Positions 51,700-61,000 of a stretch of DNA of 64,000 nucleotides are shown here, piece after piece (within the stretch, counting starts at the first letter, position 1; every line of letters begins with the position of its first letter). The stretch comes from Akkermansiaceae bacterium. GTDB taxonomy: Bacteria > Verrucomicrobiota > Verrucomicrobiia > Verrucomicrobiales > DEV007. The notes beneath the pieces were generated by a model that did not search any database, was not told the origin of the DNA, and saw nothing but the letters and a program-made list of their open reading frames with translations. Where the stretch lies: the NCBI GenBank assembly GCA_024233085.1, contig JACKQC010000005.1, forward strand, positions 1 to 64,000, in the 5' to 3' direction. A program made the translations under genes and the position numbers.

Positions 51700-51858
51700 A
51701 TGAACACCCTCTCCGCCGCCGAACGCCGTTTCCTGATTCTGGCCCTGGCTTTGCTGTTGCTGGCCGGGCTGGCGCGCTGGTGGTGGGGATCGCGGGCGTT
51801 TTCGGAGATGCCGCCGCCTCTGGAGCCAATCCCGGCGCCGGAACCGGCCGAAAACTGA
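51700..51858 (+). CDS. Small single-span membrane protein
   Basis: 52 residues from ATG 51700 (MNTLSAAERRFLILALALLLLAG). One hydrophobic helix at about 10-27, then a short Pro/Glu-rich tail (MPPPLEPIPAPEPAEN). The N-terminus, basic then hydrophobic without a cleavage site, fits an inner-membrane anchor; an upstream in-frame ATG at 51667 would add 11 residues. The start of competence ComEA-like proteins looks similar, but no helix-hairpin-helix part follows, so it may be a truncated relative. Evidence is limited to length and hydrophobicity. Confidence 0.45.
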   Translation: MNTLSAAERRFLILALALLLLAGLARWWWGSRAFSEMPPPLEPIPAPEPAEN

Positions 51859-52000
51859 GCCGTGTTTCGTGGCGCGCCGAATTGCGCCGGATCGCGTCTT
51901 TCGCTTGACGAACCGGGGCGGATTGCGGGAAGTAAGGGAGCGACGATTCTTTCGTCCAGCGGTCGTCTTCTCCGCCGTTTCTTCTCCCTCCACTCGACCC

Positions 52001-52513
52001 ATGCAGAAAATCCGATTCGACGAAGCCGTAAAGGTCATCCGCCGACGGGATGGGCGCTTTGACGCGGATGCCTACGCGTTCCTGCGGGACGCGCTGGACT
52101 ACACCGTCCGCAAGCTGCGCAGCGAGGAGATGGAGGAGCACCGTCATGTGAACGGCGGCGAACTGCTGCACGGGTTTCGCGATTACGCGCTTCGGGAATA
52201 CGGTCCCATGGCGGCCACGGTCCTGGAAAGCTGGGGCCTCGGCCGCTGCGAAGATGTCGGCGACATGGTTTTCCAATTGATCGAGGCGGGGGTTTTCGGG
52301 AAATCGGACGAGGACTGCCCGGCGGATTTCGCGGGCGTTTTCGACTTCGACGAGGCCTTTCGTCAGCCATTCCGGCCGAAGATCCGTCAAAACACACCGG
52401 CGGGCGACCTGTCCGCATCCGGCGGGACCGCTCTCCGGTCCCGCGGACTGAAGCCGAAGCCGGCGGACGAGCCCGGCGGGGAATCGGAAGCCGCCCAGGA
52501 GAGCCTCAATTGA
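52001..52513 (+). CDS. Minf_1886 family protein
   Basis: 170 residues from ATG 52001. The first 125 residues match the Minf_1886 family: FDEAVKVIRRRDGRFDADAY, FLRDALDYTVRKL, HVNGGELLHGFRDYALREYG, ESWGLGRCEDVGDMVFQLIE and an acidic FAGVFDFDEAFRQPF. It is a soluble helical protein without signal peptide, widespread in Verrucomicrobiota and Planctomycetota, with unknown function. The C-terminal 45 residues are low complexity. Its TGA overlaps the TTG start of the M16 peptidase gene, so the two are translationally coupled. Confidence 0.9.
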   Translation: MQKIRFDEAVKVIRRRDGRFDADAYAFLRDALDYTVRKLRSEEMEEHRHVNGGELLHGFRDYALREYGPMAATVLESWGLGRCEDVGDMVFQLIEAGVFGKSDEDCPADFAGVFDFDEAFRQPFRPKIRQNTPAGDLSASGGTALRSRGLKPKPADEPGGESEAAQESLN

Positions 52514-55131
52514 GATCGGACCCGGGTGTGAGCGCGCGCGCAACGACGGACACGGCGGCGGCGGATGAGGCCGCCATCGAGTTTCCCCGGACCACGGCGC
52601 GGGTCCGGACCTACCCGAACGGACTCGAACTGATCGTCAAGGAGGACCGCGCCGCGCCGGTGGTGAGCCTTCAGGCCTGGTGCCGCGCCGGAAGCATCCA
52701 CGAGGGCGACCTGCTCGGGTCGGGCATGTCGCATTTTCTCGAGCACATGCTTTTCAAGGGAACCGGGAAACGCGGCGGCAACGAGATCGCGCAAGCCGTC
52801 CAGGCGGCGGGGGGCTACATCAACGCCTACACCTCCTTCGACCGGACGGTTTACTGGATCGACGCGCCGTCGGAGGGCTTCGAGGCCTGCCTCGATGTGC
52901 TGTGCGACGTGGTGGCCAACGCCCGGTTGCCCGAGGACGAGTTCGAGAAGGAGGCGGAGGTCATCCGCCGGGAGTTCGCCATGGGCGACGACAATCCCGA
53001 CCAGGTCCTGAGCAAGCTGCTGTTCCGCACCGCCTTCGCCGAAAGCCCCTGCCGCCATCCGGTGATTGGGCATCTTGACCTGTTCAACCAGCTCACCCGC
53101 GACGAGCTGTCCGGCTACTACCGCCGCCAGTACTCGCCGGACAATCTCTTTCTCGTCGTCGCCGGCGATGTCGACGCGGAAACGGTGCATTCCCTGGTGG
53201 AGGGGCATCTGGGAGGGCTCGAGCGGCGCCGGCGCCGGCATCACGAGGTCATTCCCGCCGAGCCGCGGCAACTGGGACGGCGCGAGATCCACGAGACTTT
53301 TCCCACCGAGCTGTCTCGCGTCGAGCTGGCCTGGCACCTTCCCGACGTTTCGCATCCGGACATGCCGGCGCTGGATGTGCTGGCGACCATCGCGGGGGGC
53401 GGACGAAGTTCCCGCCTCTACCGGGAAGTGCGCGAGCGGCTGGGGCTCGCCCACGGCGTGTCGGCCCACGCCTACACCGCCGCGCACGCCGGGCTTTTCA
53501 TCGTCAGCCTCGACACGGAGCCGGACAAACGCGACGCCGCCATCGAGGCCGCGCTCGATGGTGTGCGGTCCTTGGCGGACGCCGGCGGAATCGTCTCCGA
53601 CGAGATGAGCACCGCCGTCCACCAGGCTCTCAGCGCCCAGCTCGGCACCCTGACGACCATGCGCGGCCAGGCCTCCGACCTGGGATCGAACTGGATATTG
53701 ACGCGAAACCTGGACTTCACCCGCGACTACGTCGAGGCCGTGCAGCGCGTCACGGCGGAGGATGTGGCCGGGGTCGCCCGGCGCTACCTGACGAATGACG
53801 GTCTCACCATCGTGTCGCTCAATCCCGAGGAAGCCGCCCCCGTGAAGGCCGCGGCACGATCCGCGCCCCGTTCCGACGAGGTGCGAAAGGTCGAATTGGC
53901 CAACGGACTCACCCTGCTGCTGAAGGCCGACGCCCGGGTGCCGCTAACCACCGTTCATGCCGTCTTTCGCGGCGGGATGCTCGCGGCCACGCCGGAGACG
54001 GCGGGCATCGGACAGTTGATGGCGCGGCTTTTGGCGAAGGACACGAAGCGCCGCTCCGCCGAGGAAATCGCCCGCCAGATCGAGGCCGTCGGCGGCAGTC
54101 TCGGCGGAGGCAATGGCCGGAACACCTTCAACGTCACCGCCAACACCATGAGGCCCGATCTCGACCTCGCCATCGATCTGGTGGCGGAGTCGCTCCTCGA
54201 GCCGGCGTTTCTCCCCGAGACGGTGGAGCGGGAAAAGGGCCACCAGATCGCCGGGATCAAAGCGGAGGACGACCGGCCTTTCAGTGTGGCCATGCTGAGG
54301 CTGCGCGAGACGATTTTCGGCGCCACGCATCCCTACGGGCTGCGCGGCGGCGGAACGGTTCGTACCGTGCGCGGTTTCTCGCCCGCGGATCTGGAGGCGC
54401 TCCGCGCGCGGCTGGTGTGCGGTCGCAATGGCGTGGTGGCCGTCTTTGGGGACATCGATCCGGGACGGGCCGAGGACCGGCTCCGGGAACGTTTCGAATC
54501 GACCCTTCTCCCCGGCGCGAAGGCTTTCGACGGTGAAAGCGGAAACGCCACGCCGCCTCTGTCGATTTTCGTCGAGCCGGGACCGCGCGAATGCGTTCTG
54601 ACCCACGAGAAGGAGCAGGCCATCGTCGCCATCGGGTTTCCGACCGGCGGCGTCGCGGCGCCGGAGCGGGCGGCGCTCGATCTGCTCGACGAGGCGTGCA
54701 GCGACATGGCCTCCCGGGTCTTCGTTCGCATTCGCGAGGAACTGGGGCTGGCTTATTCGGTCGGGGCGACCCAGCTGCTCGGGCTCGACCGCGGCATGAT
54801 TCTTTTTTACGCCGCCACGGCGCCGGATCAATGGGAGCGCGTGCGGGACGAACTGCTCGGCGAAATCGACAACCTCGCGCAGAACGGGCTCGATCCCGCG
54901 GAACTCGAACGCGCCCGCAGCTCCTGGCTGGGCCGCGATGTCATGGGCCGGCAGAGCGCCCAGCAACTCGCCGCACCGGCCGCCGTGGACGAATTGCTCG
55001 GCCTGGGCTGGGACCACCACCGCCTGGCCGCCGAAGCCATTCGCACGGTCGAACCGGAGGCGATTCGCGCGGCGGCGGCGGCCACCTTCGTGCCCGAAAG
55101 GCGCGCGGTGGTGGCGCTGACGAAAGGGTGA
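52510..55131 (+). CDS. M16-family (pitrilysin/PqqL-type) zinc peptidase, two-domain
   Basis: 873 residues if it starts at TTG 52510, which overlaps the stop of the Minf_1886 gene; the GTG at 52528 is an alternative. The inverted zinc motif HFLEH is at residues 75-79, with the third ligand in the EKEAEVIRREFAM helix. The N-terminal half (about 30-430) is the catalytic domain with a substrate-binding YRRQYSPDNLFLVVAGDVD strand. The C-terminal half (about 450-870) is the second M16 domain (LANGLTLLLKADARVPLTTV, EKGHQIAGIKAEDDRPF) without a zinc motif. Such peptidases cut small peptides; there is no signal peptide, so cytoplasmic. Full-length and intact. Confidence 0.93.
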   Translation: MRSDPGVSARATTDTAAADEAAIEFPRTTARVRTYPNGLELIVKEDRAAPVVSLQAWCRAGSIHEGDLLGSGMSHFLEHMLFKGTGKRGGNEIAQAVQAAGGYINAYTSFDRTVYWIDAPSEGFEACLDVLCDVVANARLPEDEFEKEAEVIRREFAMGDDNPDQVLSKLLFRTAFAESPCRHPVIGHLDLFNQLTRDELSGYYRRQYSPDNLFLVVAGDVDAETVHSLVEGHLGGLERRRRRHHEVIPAEPRQLGRREIHETFPTELSRVELAWHLPDVSHPDMPALDVLATIAGGGRSSRLYREVRERLGLAHGVSAHAYTAAHAGLFIVSLDTEPDKRDAAIEAALDGVRSLADAGGIVSDEMSTAVHQALSAQLGTLTTMRGQASDLGSNWILTRNLDFTRDYVEAVQRVTAEDVAGVARRYLTNDGLTIVSLNPEEAAPVKAAARSAPRSDEVRKVELANGLTLLLKADARVPLTTVHAVFRGGMLAATPETAGIGQLMARLLAKDTKRRSAEEIARQIEAVGGSLGGGNGRNTFNVTANTMRPDLDLAIDLVAESLLEPAFLPETVEREKGHQIAGIKAEDDRPFSVAMLRLRETIFGATHPYGLRGGGTVRTVRGFSPADLEALRARLVCGRNGVVAVFGDIDPGRAEDRLRERFESTLLPGAKAFDGESGNATPPLSIFVEPGPRECVLTHEKEQAIVAIGFPTGGVAAPERAALDLLDEACSDMASRVFVRIREELGLAYSVGATQLLGLDRGMILFYAATAPDQWERVRDELLGEIDNLAQNGLDPAELERARSSWLGRDVMGRQSAQQLAAPAAVDELLGLGWDHHRLAAEAIRTVEPEAIRAAAAATFVPERRAVVALTKG

Positions 55132-55173
55132 GGGGCGGGCAACGCCCTGGTCGAGCCCCGGAGTCAGGGAGCG

Positions 55174-55368
55174 TTATTCCCCGTCGTCCGATTCGGGTCC
55201 CAGGAACCAGAGCAGGCCGCCCCCGACAATCAGCGCGGCACGGATCAACCAGCCGGCCGTGGGACCCCACAGGTCGATCCACATCAGGATTTTGAGGTTC
55301 ATGCCGAGAAACGAAAGCACGGCCGACACGATGCCGGCGATGGCGAGGAAACTTCCGATTTTTTTCAT
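55174..55368 (-). CDS. Small two-helix membrane protein
   Basis: 64 residues from ATG 55368. Two hydrophobic segments (MKKIGSFLAIAGIVSAVLSFLG and WLIRAALIVGGGLLWFLG, shortened to SFLAIAGIVSAVLSFLG and LIRAALIVGGGLLWFL) and a short acidic tail (PESDDGE). No family recognised beyond small multispanning proteins of Gram-negative bacteria. It is convergent with the M16 gene (42 bp). Confidence 0.6.
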   Translation of the reverse strand: MKKIGSFLAIAGIVSAVLSFLGMNLKILMWIDLWGPTAGWLIRAALIVGGGLLWFLGPESDDGE

Positions 55369-55517
55369 GGATCAGAGATCGATAGGGTGTGTGGACGTTT
55401 TGGATTGCCCGCCGGACGGGTGTCCGGCGGAGCGTTTCACCGGCGTTTTAGCGATCGGATAACTTTTTGGAAAGCGAAAAATTCACTTTTCCGCCTACCC
55501 GGTGGGAACGATTCGCC

Positions 55518-56078
55518 TCACTCGTCCGCAAAGGCCTCCATCCGGGCGATCAGCGGCTCCAGCGAATCGTCCACGAGCAGATTGTCCCGATGGGCGGGGG
55601 CGGCGAAATGCTGACCCACCACCGAACTTTCAAGGAAGGCGAGCAAGGAGTCGTAGTATCCCTCGATGTTCAGCAAGCCATTGGGTTTTCGGTGGATGCC
55701 GAGCTGGGTCCAGGTGAGCATCTCGAAGATTTCGTCGAGCGTCCCGATGCCGCCGGGAAGCGAGATGAAGCCGTCCGACAGCTCCGCCATGCGTGTCTTG
55801 CGCTCCAGCATGGTTTCCACGATCTCGAGGGAGGTCACGCCGCGGTGGCCCACCTCGCGGTCCATCAGTTGCCGGGTGATGACGCCGGTCACCTCGCCGC
55901 CCGCCTCGAGGCAGGCGTCCGCGAGAATGCCCATCAGCCCGATGCTGCCGCCGCCATAGACCAGGCGGATGCCCCGCTCGGCGAGCAGACGTCCCGCGCG
56001 CATCGCCGCCTCCGCGAAAGCCGCCGATTGTCCCTGGCGCGATCCGCAAAAGACGCAGAGAGATTGAAAACGGGGCAT
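55518..56078 (-). CDS. LOG-family protein (cytokinin riboside 5'-monophosphate phosphoribohydrolase-like)
   Basis: 186 residues from ATG 56078. The full LOG signature is present: VFCGSRQG near the N-terminus, GIRLVYGGGSIGLMG (about 36-50), and PGGIGTLDEIFEMLTWTQLG with the catalytic PGGxGTxxE (108-116). Such proteins release ribose 5-phosphate from N6-substituted AMP derivatives and, in bacteria, often hydrolyse AMP itself. Cytoplasmic, single domain, usual length. The DUF1501 locus 2 gene lies 18 bp upstream on the same strand, so read-through is likely. The name lysine decarboxylase seen for this family is historical and wrong. Confidence 0.92.
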   Translation of the reverse strand: MPRFQSLCVFCGSRQGQSAAFAEAAMRAGRLLAERGIRLVYGGGSIGLMGILADACLEAGGEVTGVITRQLMDREVGHRGVTSLEIVETMLERKTRMAELSDGFISLPGGIGTLDEIFEMLTWTQLGIHRKPNGLLNIEGYYDSLLAFLESSVVGQHFAAPAHRDNLLVDDSLEPLIARMEAFADE

Positions 56079-56096
56079 AACGGGCTCCGAGACGCC

Positions 56097-57527
56097 TCAG
56101 GCGAGAATATCCTCCAGCACGTTTCCATGCACGTCGGTCAGGCGCATGTCGCGGCCGGAAAAGCGGAAGGTGCTGCGGGTGTGGTCCAGCCCGAGAAGGT
56201 AGAGCATCGTGGCGTGCAGATCGTGAATCTCGACCTTGCGATCGACGACCTTGTAACCCCAGTCGTCGGTTTCACCATAGGAAAAACCGCCTTTCACCCC
56301 GCCGCCGGCCATCCACATGGAGAATCCGAACGGGTTGTGGTCGCGCCCGTCGCTGCCCTGGGCGAAGGGCGTGCGGCCAAACTCGCCGCCCCACACCACC
56401 AGCGTGCTCTCGAGCAGGCCGCGCTTCTTCAGATCGGTGAGCAGGCCGTAAATGGGCTGGTCGACGGTCTTGCAGTTCTTCGTATGGCCCTCGAAAAGCT
56501 TGCTGTGCTGATCCCAGCGGTCGCCGTTGCCGGAGGGACAGGTGAGTTCGACAAAGCGCACCCCGCGCTCCACCAAACGCCGCGCGATCAGGCATTGGCG
56601 GGCGAAGGTTTGCGTCTGCGGGTAGTCGGCATCGAGGCCGTAGAGCTTCTTCGTCGCCTCGGATTCGCCGCCGATGCTCATCAGCTCGGGCACGGCCGAC
56701 TGCATGCGGTAGGCGGTCTCGTAGTTGATGATGGCGGCGTCGATCTGGGCGTCGCCGGCGTAACGGTCGATCGCGGACTCGTCCAGAGAACGGATGAGGT
56801 CGAGCTTCCGGCGCTGGCGGCCGGGCTCGGTCTCGACGGGGCGGATGTTCGCCACGGGCAGGTCGGCGGGCTTGAAGACCGAGGCCTGGTAAGCCGCCGG
56901 AAGGAAGCCGGAATTGAAACAATCGAGCCCGCCGGGCGGAATGAGACCCCCGTTGAGCACGATGAAACCCGGCAGATTCTCGTTCTCGCTGCCGAGTCCG
57001 TAGCCGGTCCACGCTCCCATGCTGGGGCGCCCCTGCAGGCCCGAGCCGGTATGGAGGAAATAGTTCGCCGAAGTGTGCTCGGGAAATTTCGAGACCACCG
57101 ACTTGATGACGCACAAGTCGTCGGCCGCCTTCGAAATCCACGGAAAAAGATCGCTGATCCACAGGCCGCCGTGTCCGCGCTGTTTGAAGTCCCACAGCGG
57201 CTTGAGAACCTGGCCGACATTGTCGAATTGCGTCGGCTCCAGTTTGCCGATGGCTTTTCGCGGGTCTTCGCCGTTGTATTTCGTGAGGAGTGGCTTCGGA
57301 TCGAAGGTATCCACCTGCGAGGGGCCGCCGTCCATGTAGAGAAAGATGACATTCTTCGCCCGGGCGGGAAAATGCGGTCGCTTCGGCGCGAGGGGATTGC
57401 CGCCGACGGCGCCGAAAGCGCGGCTATTCAACAGCGCGGTGAGCGCGACGGCGCCGAAGCCGTTGGCGCACTGCGCCAGCATCCGGCGGCGGGAAAGGGG
57501 GGCGGTTCTGAATCGGCGGCAGTGCAT
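56097..57527 (-). CDS. DUF1501 family exported protein, locus 2
   Basis: 476 residues from ATG 57527. The N-terminus RRRMLAQCANGFGAVALTALL is Tat-like. The family blocks parallel those of locus 1: NVIFLYMDGGPSQVDTFDPK, ENLPGFIVLNGGLIPPGG, ARRLVERGVRFVELTCPSG, STLVVWGGEFGRTPF, MWMAGGGVKGGF and HATMLYLLGLDHTRSTF. It is a periplasmic protein expected to work with the DUF1553 locus 2 protein. On the minus strand the order is DUF1553, four-helix bundle, DUF1501, LOG. Confidence 0.9.
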   Translation of the reverse strand: MHCRRFRTAPLSRRRMLAQCANGFGAVALTALLNSRAFGAVGGNPLAPKRPHFPARAKNVIFLYMDGGPSQVDTFDPKPLLTKYNGEDPRKAIGKLEPTQFDNVGQVLKPLWDFKQRGHGGLWISDLFPWISKAADDLCVIKSVVSKFPEHTSANYFLHTGSGLQGRPSMGAWTGYGLGSENENLPGFIVLNGGLIPPGGLDCFNSGFLPAAYQASVFKPADLPVANIRPVETEPGRQRRKLDLIRSLDESAIDRYAGDAQIDAAIINYETAYRMQSAVPELMSIGGESEATKKLYGLDADYPQTQTFARQCLIARRLVERGVRFVELTCPSGNGDRWDQHSKLFEGHTKNCKTVDQPIYGLLTDLKKRGLLESTLVVWGGEFGRTPFAQGSDGRDHNPFGFSMWMAGGGVKGGFSYGETDDWGYKVVDRKVEIHDLHATMLYLLGLDHTRSTFRFSGRDMRLTDVHGNVLEDILA

Positions 57528-57534
57528 GGGACTT

Positions 57535-57571
57535 CCGGTTATTCGGTTACCGGTTCAAGGTTTCCGGTTGG
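57535..57571. repeat. Inverted repeat arm, cassette 2, DUF1501 side
   Basis: Iterated CCGGTT/TCGGTT units including TATTCGGTT at 57540-57548. The stop codon of the four-helix-bundle gene (57555-57557) lies in it. Confidence 0.7.
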
Positions 57572-57926
57572 ATTCGAGGTAGTGAATGAAAGCGCCGGTC
57601 TTGGCGCGCACGAGCCGTGCCTGTTCGTAGGCCTCAACGAATTGATCCCGCGTAATGTATTGCTGGTCGAGAGCCACATAAAGCTGGCTTTGGACTTCGG
57701 TGGCCGAACGTTTGCCGAAACGAAGAAAACGGATGAATTCCGGATTGGTTCCGGCGTCGAATCCTTCCGCAATGTTGTGCATCGACGATCCCGATGCCCG
57801 TGTGATCTGGTCCCGCAAACCAAAGTCCCGGGCAAACTCGGCGCCCCTGGCGAGGGAGTAAACCATACTGGTAAGCTCCCTGGCGAGTTGCCAGCATTCA
57901 ATGTCCTCAAAGCGTGTGATTGTCAT
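57555..57926 (-). CDS. Four-helix-bundle protein (23S intervening-sequence protein / S23 family), locus 2
   Basis: 123 residues from ATG 57926 (a TTG at 57953 would add nine). Family landmarks: MTITRFEDIECWQLAREL, FARDFGLRDQITRASGSS, NIAEGFDAGTNPEFIRFLRF and SATEVQSQLYVALDQQYITR, typical of the longer S23/IVP branch and clearly different from the locus 1 protein (DLEERT/SANYIEA branch). Predicted four-helix bundle, cytoplasmic, no catalytic motif. The last codons overlap one inverted arm. It sits between DUF1501 and DUF1553, as in locus 1. Confidence 0.9.
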   Translation of the reverse strand: MTITRFEDIECWQLARELTSMVYSLARGAEFARDFGLRDQITRASGSSMHNIAEGFDAGTNPEFIRFLRFGKRSATEVQSQLYVALDQQYITRDQFVEAYEQARLVRAKTGAFIHYLESNRKP

Positions 57927-57972
57927 AACCACAAATCGGAAACCATTCTCCAAGTCCCGTCCAATGGAATCG

Positions 57973-58007
57973 CGAACCGAAAACCGAGAAACCGAATACC
58001 GAAAAAC
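57973..58007. repeat. Inverted repeat arm, cassette 2, DUF1553 side
   Basis: Units of AACCGA/AACCGAATACC, with the reverse complement of TATTCGGTT at 57990-57998. It abuts the TAG of DUF1553 locus 2. Confidence 0.7.
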
Positions 58008-61000
58008 CTAGTTCAGATAAATGAATTCCTTCTTGTTGAAAAGCGCGTGGCAAAGGTCCCGCCAGGCTTCGTCGGGGTTTTCTTGTCCGAGATAGTTGGT
58101 CAACTGACGGCTTTCGTCGTGCGTCGGTTTGCGGCCATAGGCGTCGAGAAAAAGTCGCTCGATGCGCTGCTCGTCGGTTAAAGAAGTATCGTCCGCGATC
58201 CGCTTCGCCCACAGGCCGGCCTGCTCGACGACAAAGGGATCGTTCATCAGAGCGAGCGCCTGGGCCGGGACATTCGAGACGCCGCGGCGGCCCATCGCGT
58301 TGAAAGGCACCGGCATGTCGAAGGTCATCATCAGCGGCGGAAGGAAGTTTCGCCGGATTTCGGTGTAAAGACTGCGGCGTCCCGCGCCGTCGAGGGGACC
58401 GGCGGATTTCGGCCGGCCGCGCCCGTCCATGAAACCGGTCAGATGGACCGGAATGCTCGGCCCCCCGACCGTGGGATCGAGCCGGCCCGAGACGGCGAGG
58501 ATGGCGTCGCGGATCGCCTCGCCCTCCAGGCGCCGCACCGGCGCGCGATGCAGCAGAATGTTTTCCGGATCGACCACGGCGAGGCGCCCGGGGTCGTTGG
58601 CCGGATTCGCGGCGCTGCCCACGCGGTAGGTGTGGCTGAGCACGATCGTTTTGATCAGCCTCTTGAGCGACCAGTCCATTTCCCCGGAAAAATCCGCCGC
58701 GAGGCGGTCGAGCAGCTCCGGGTGGCTCGGCCGCTGGCCGAGAAAGCCGAAGTCGTCCGGGGTCGGCACGATGCCGCGGCCGAAAAGATGGTGCCAGACG
58801 CGGTTCACCAGCACGCGGCGAACCAGCGGGTTGTCCTCCGACACGAGCGCGCGCGCCAGATCGAGCCGACCGCTGGCGCCGGCGGGCGCCGCCTGGCCGC
58901 CGAGCGCGGCGAGATTCCGGCGCGGCGCTTCGTCGCCGAGGTTGTGGGCGTTTCCGCGGAGATGAATGCGCTCGGTCTCGGGATCTCCGTCCATCAGTGC
59001 CGTCGCGAAAAGGGGCGCGGGCGCTTCAAGCCGCTTCCAATCGGCGGCGGCCGCCAGCAATTCGGCGTCGCGCGGCCAGAGATCCGCGCGCCACAGGCCG
59101 TTGAGCAGGGCCAATTCGGCGGGATCGGGATTTCCCCGCCGAAGCCCGGCGAGACTTTCGGCCCACAGCGTCCCCATCGCGGCGGCCAGAGCCTCGCGGC
59201 CGTCCCCTTCGACACGGCTCAGCAGAGCCGTTTCCCAGGCGTCCGGCTCGGGCGGGAGGGCGTCGTTCGAGAGCAGAATCTCGTCGATCGTCGCCTGGCC
59301 GCCGTCGAGATCGGCGATCTCGAGCCAGACACGATGCCCCGCGTATTTGTCGAGGTCGCCGCTCAGCGTCAGCCAGCGGAATTCGCCCCCGGTGTCGGTG
59401 TCGCCGGGCTTGAGGATCGTGCCCTTCAGCAGGAGCTGGTGGAAGTGGTTCATGTAATGCCCGTCGATCACGAGCCGAACCTTGGCGGCCTTCGCGTTCA
59501 TCCGCAGGTGGATGTGGTCGTGGGTGAGGACAAAAGTCGGGGAATACAGGATGCCCGGGAATTTCGCGGGCAGGCGCGCGCTGGTGAGGACGCCTGGTTT
59601 CAGCAACAGCGATCCGCCCTCCGGAGACCAGAGCGCCGAGGTGGACGGCTTCGCTTCGTAGGAAAAGCCGGCCGCTCTCCAGCCGGCCGCGTCGCCGTCG
59701 GCGAAATCCGCCAGCACCGCGGCCTCCTTTCGCGCGGCGGCGTGGGCGGACGCCGCGTCGTCCAATTTCCGTTTCAGGGCGTCTCGAACCCTGGCTTCGT
59801 GGGCGCCGGCGACCCAGGCGTGAAAGGGATGGCCGGGTTTCCCGGCCGCCTCGGATCGCAATTCCTCCGCCCAACTCAACAGGGTTGAGTCGTTGACCCA
59901 ACCCTGTTGGGTCGCCACCCGTTTCGCCACGTCGGGATCGAGGGGGCGAACCGCCGGATCGCCGGCGGAAAAGGCTTCGTCGGGGCTGAATACGAAGTGA
60001 TCGAGGTTGATGTGTCCCCAGCCCCCGGTCGCCTCGTCCACAATCTCGAGGCGCGCCTTTTTACCGCGAAACTCGGAGATGTCCCAGGTGCGCGGCTCGA
60101 GTTTTTCGTTGTTTTTCCCGGTGGCGGTTCGGACGGGTTTCCCGTCCACGAGCAGATTGACGCAGGTCTCGCCGGTGTGGCCGCCGCCGCCGACGAGGAA
60201 GTGGAGGTAGGGCTGCCCGATCGTGAATTCGGGCGACCGCGCGCGGCCGGTGTGGCGGTCCGCTCCGTTCCAGGTGTTCACGAGTCCGCCGCCGCGGTAG
60301 CCGCTGACGGTCTGCTGGCGGGGGAAAGTGCCCGTCGCGGGCCGGGCGCCGAAGGCTTCGCCGGAAATTTCCCACCCATCGTAGTTTCCTCCCTCGAAGT
60401 CGGCGAAAACGATTTCGGCGCTGGATCGGGCGGAGCATTCGTCGATCACCTGTTGCGCGGCCAGGAGGTGGCGGGCAAAGCGCTCGGCGGCGTCGGCGTT
60501 CTCCGCCTCCGACCCGAAGGCCGAGGCCAGCCGTGGAGCGATCCGGTCGCGAATCTCCCGCGCTCGGGCCGCGGCTTCGGCGCCGGCGCCGTTGGGATCG
60601 AGAAAAGCCTCCTGGCGGCGGGAACTTTGCAGGTATCCGTAGAGCGCGTAGTAATCGGCCATCCCGATGGCGTCGAACTTGTGGTCGTGGCACCGGGCGC
60701 AGCCCAGGGTGACGCCGAGGAATGTCTTCCCAAAGACATCGATCTGGTTGTCGACGCGGTCGCTTTCGTCGGCGAGGATGTCGGTCGGGGCGTGCACCGC
60801 CTCGTGGAGAAACCAGAATCCCGTGGCGAGGATGGAGGCGTCGATGCCGGTCTCCGGATCGCGGCGGGGGTGGGGAAGCAGGTCGCCGGCGAGGTGCTCG
60901 GTCAGGAAGGCGTCGTAGGGCAGGTCGTCATTGAAGGCGTCGATCAGGTAGTCGCGGTAGCGCCAGGCGTTGGGGATGGGGTAGTCGAATTCGTGCCCGC

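Larger units (their letters stand above)
57535..58007 (-). mobile_element. Four-helix-bundle cassette 2 (putative intervening-sequence-like element)
   Basis: The second four-helix-bundle gene, bounded by imperfect inverted arms built of iterated CGGTT units (57535-57571 and 57973-58007, exact core TATTCGGTT), and inserted between the DUF1553 stop (58008) and the DUF1501 start (57527). The position is the same as that of cassette 1, but the arms are a different sequence. The inferred transcript would pair the arms and loop out the gene. No transposase is present; the element call is inference. Confidence 0.45.

Noticed and set aside
52510..55131. M16 peptidase as an exported PqqL-type protein
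   Set aside because: No signal peptide at either candidate start.
4321..59913. Hairpin repeats as a CRISPR array
   Set aside because: Copies are kilobases apart, without regular spacers or cas genes.
4321..59913. Hairpin repeats as intrinsic terminators
   Set aside because: No U-tract follows any copy, one copy lies inside a gene, and others lie upstream of starts.
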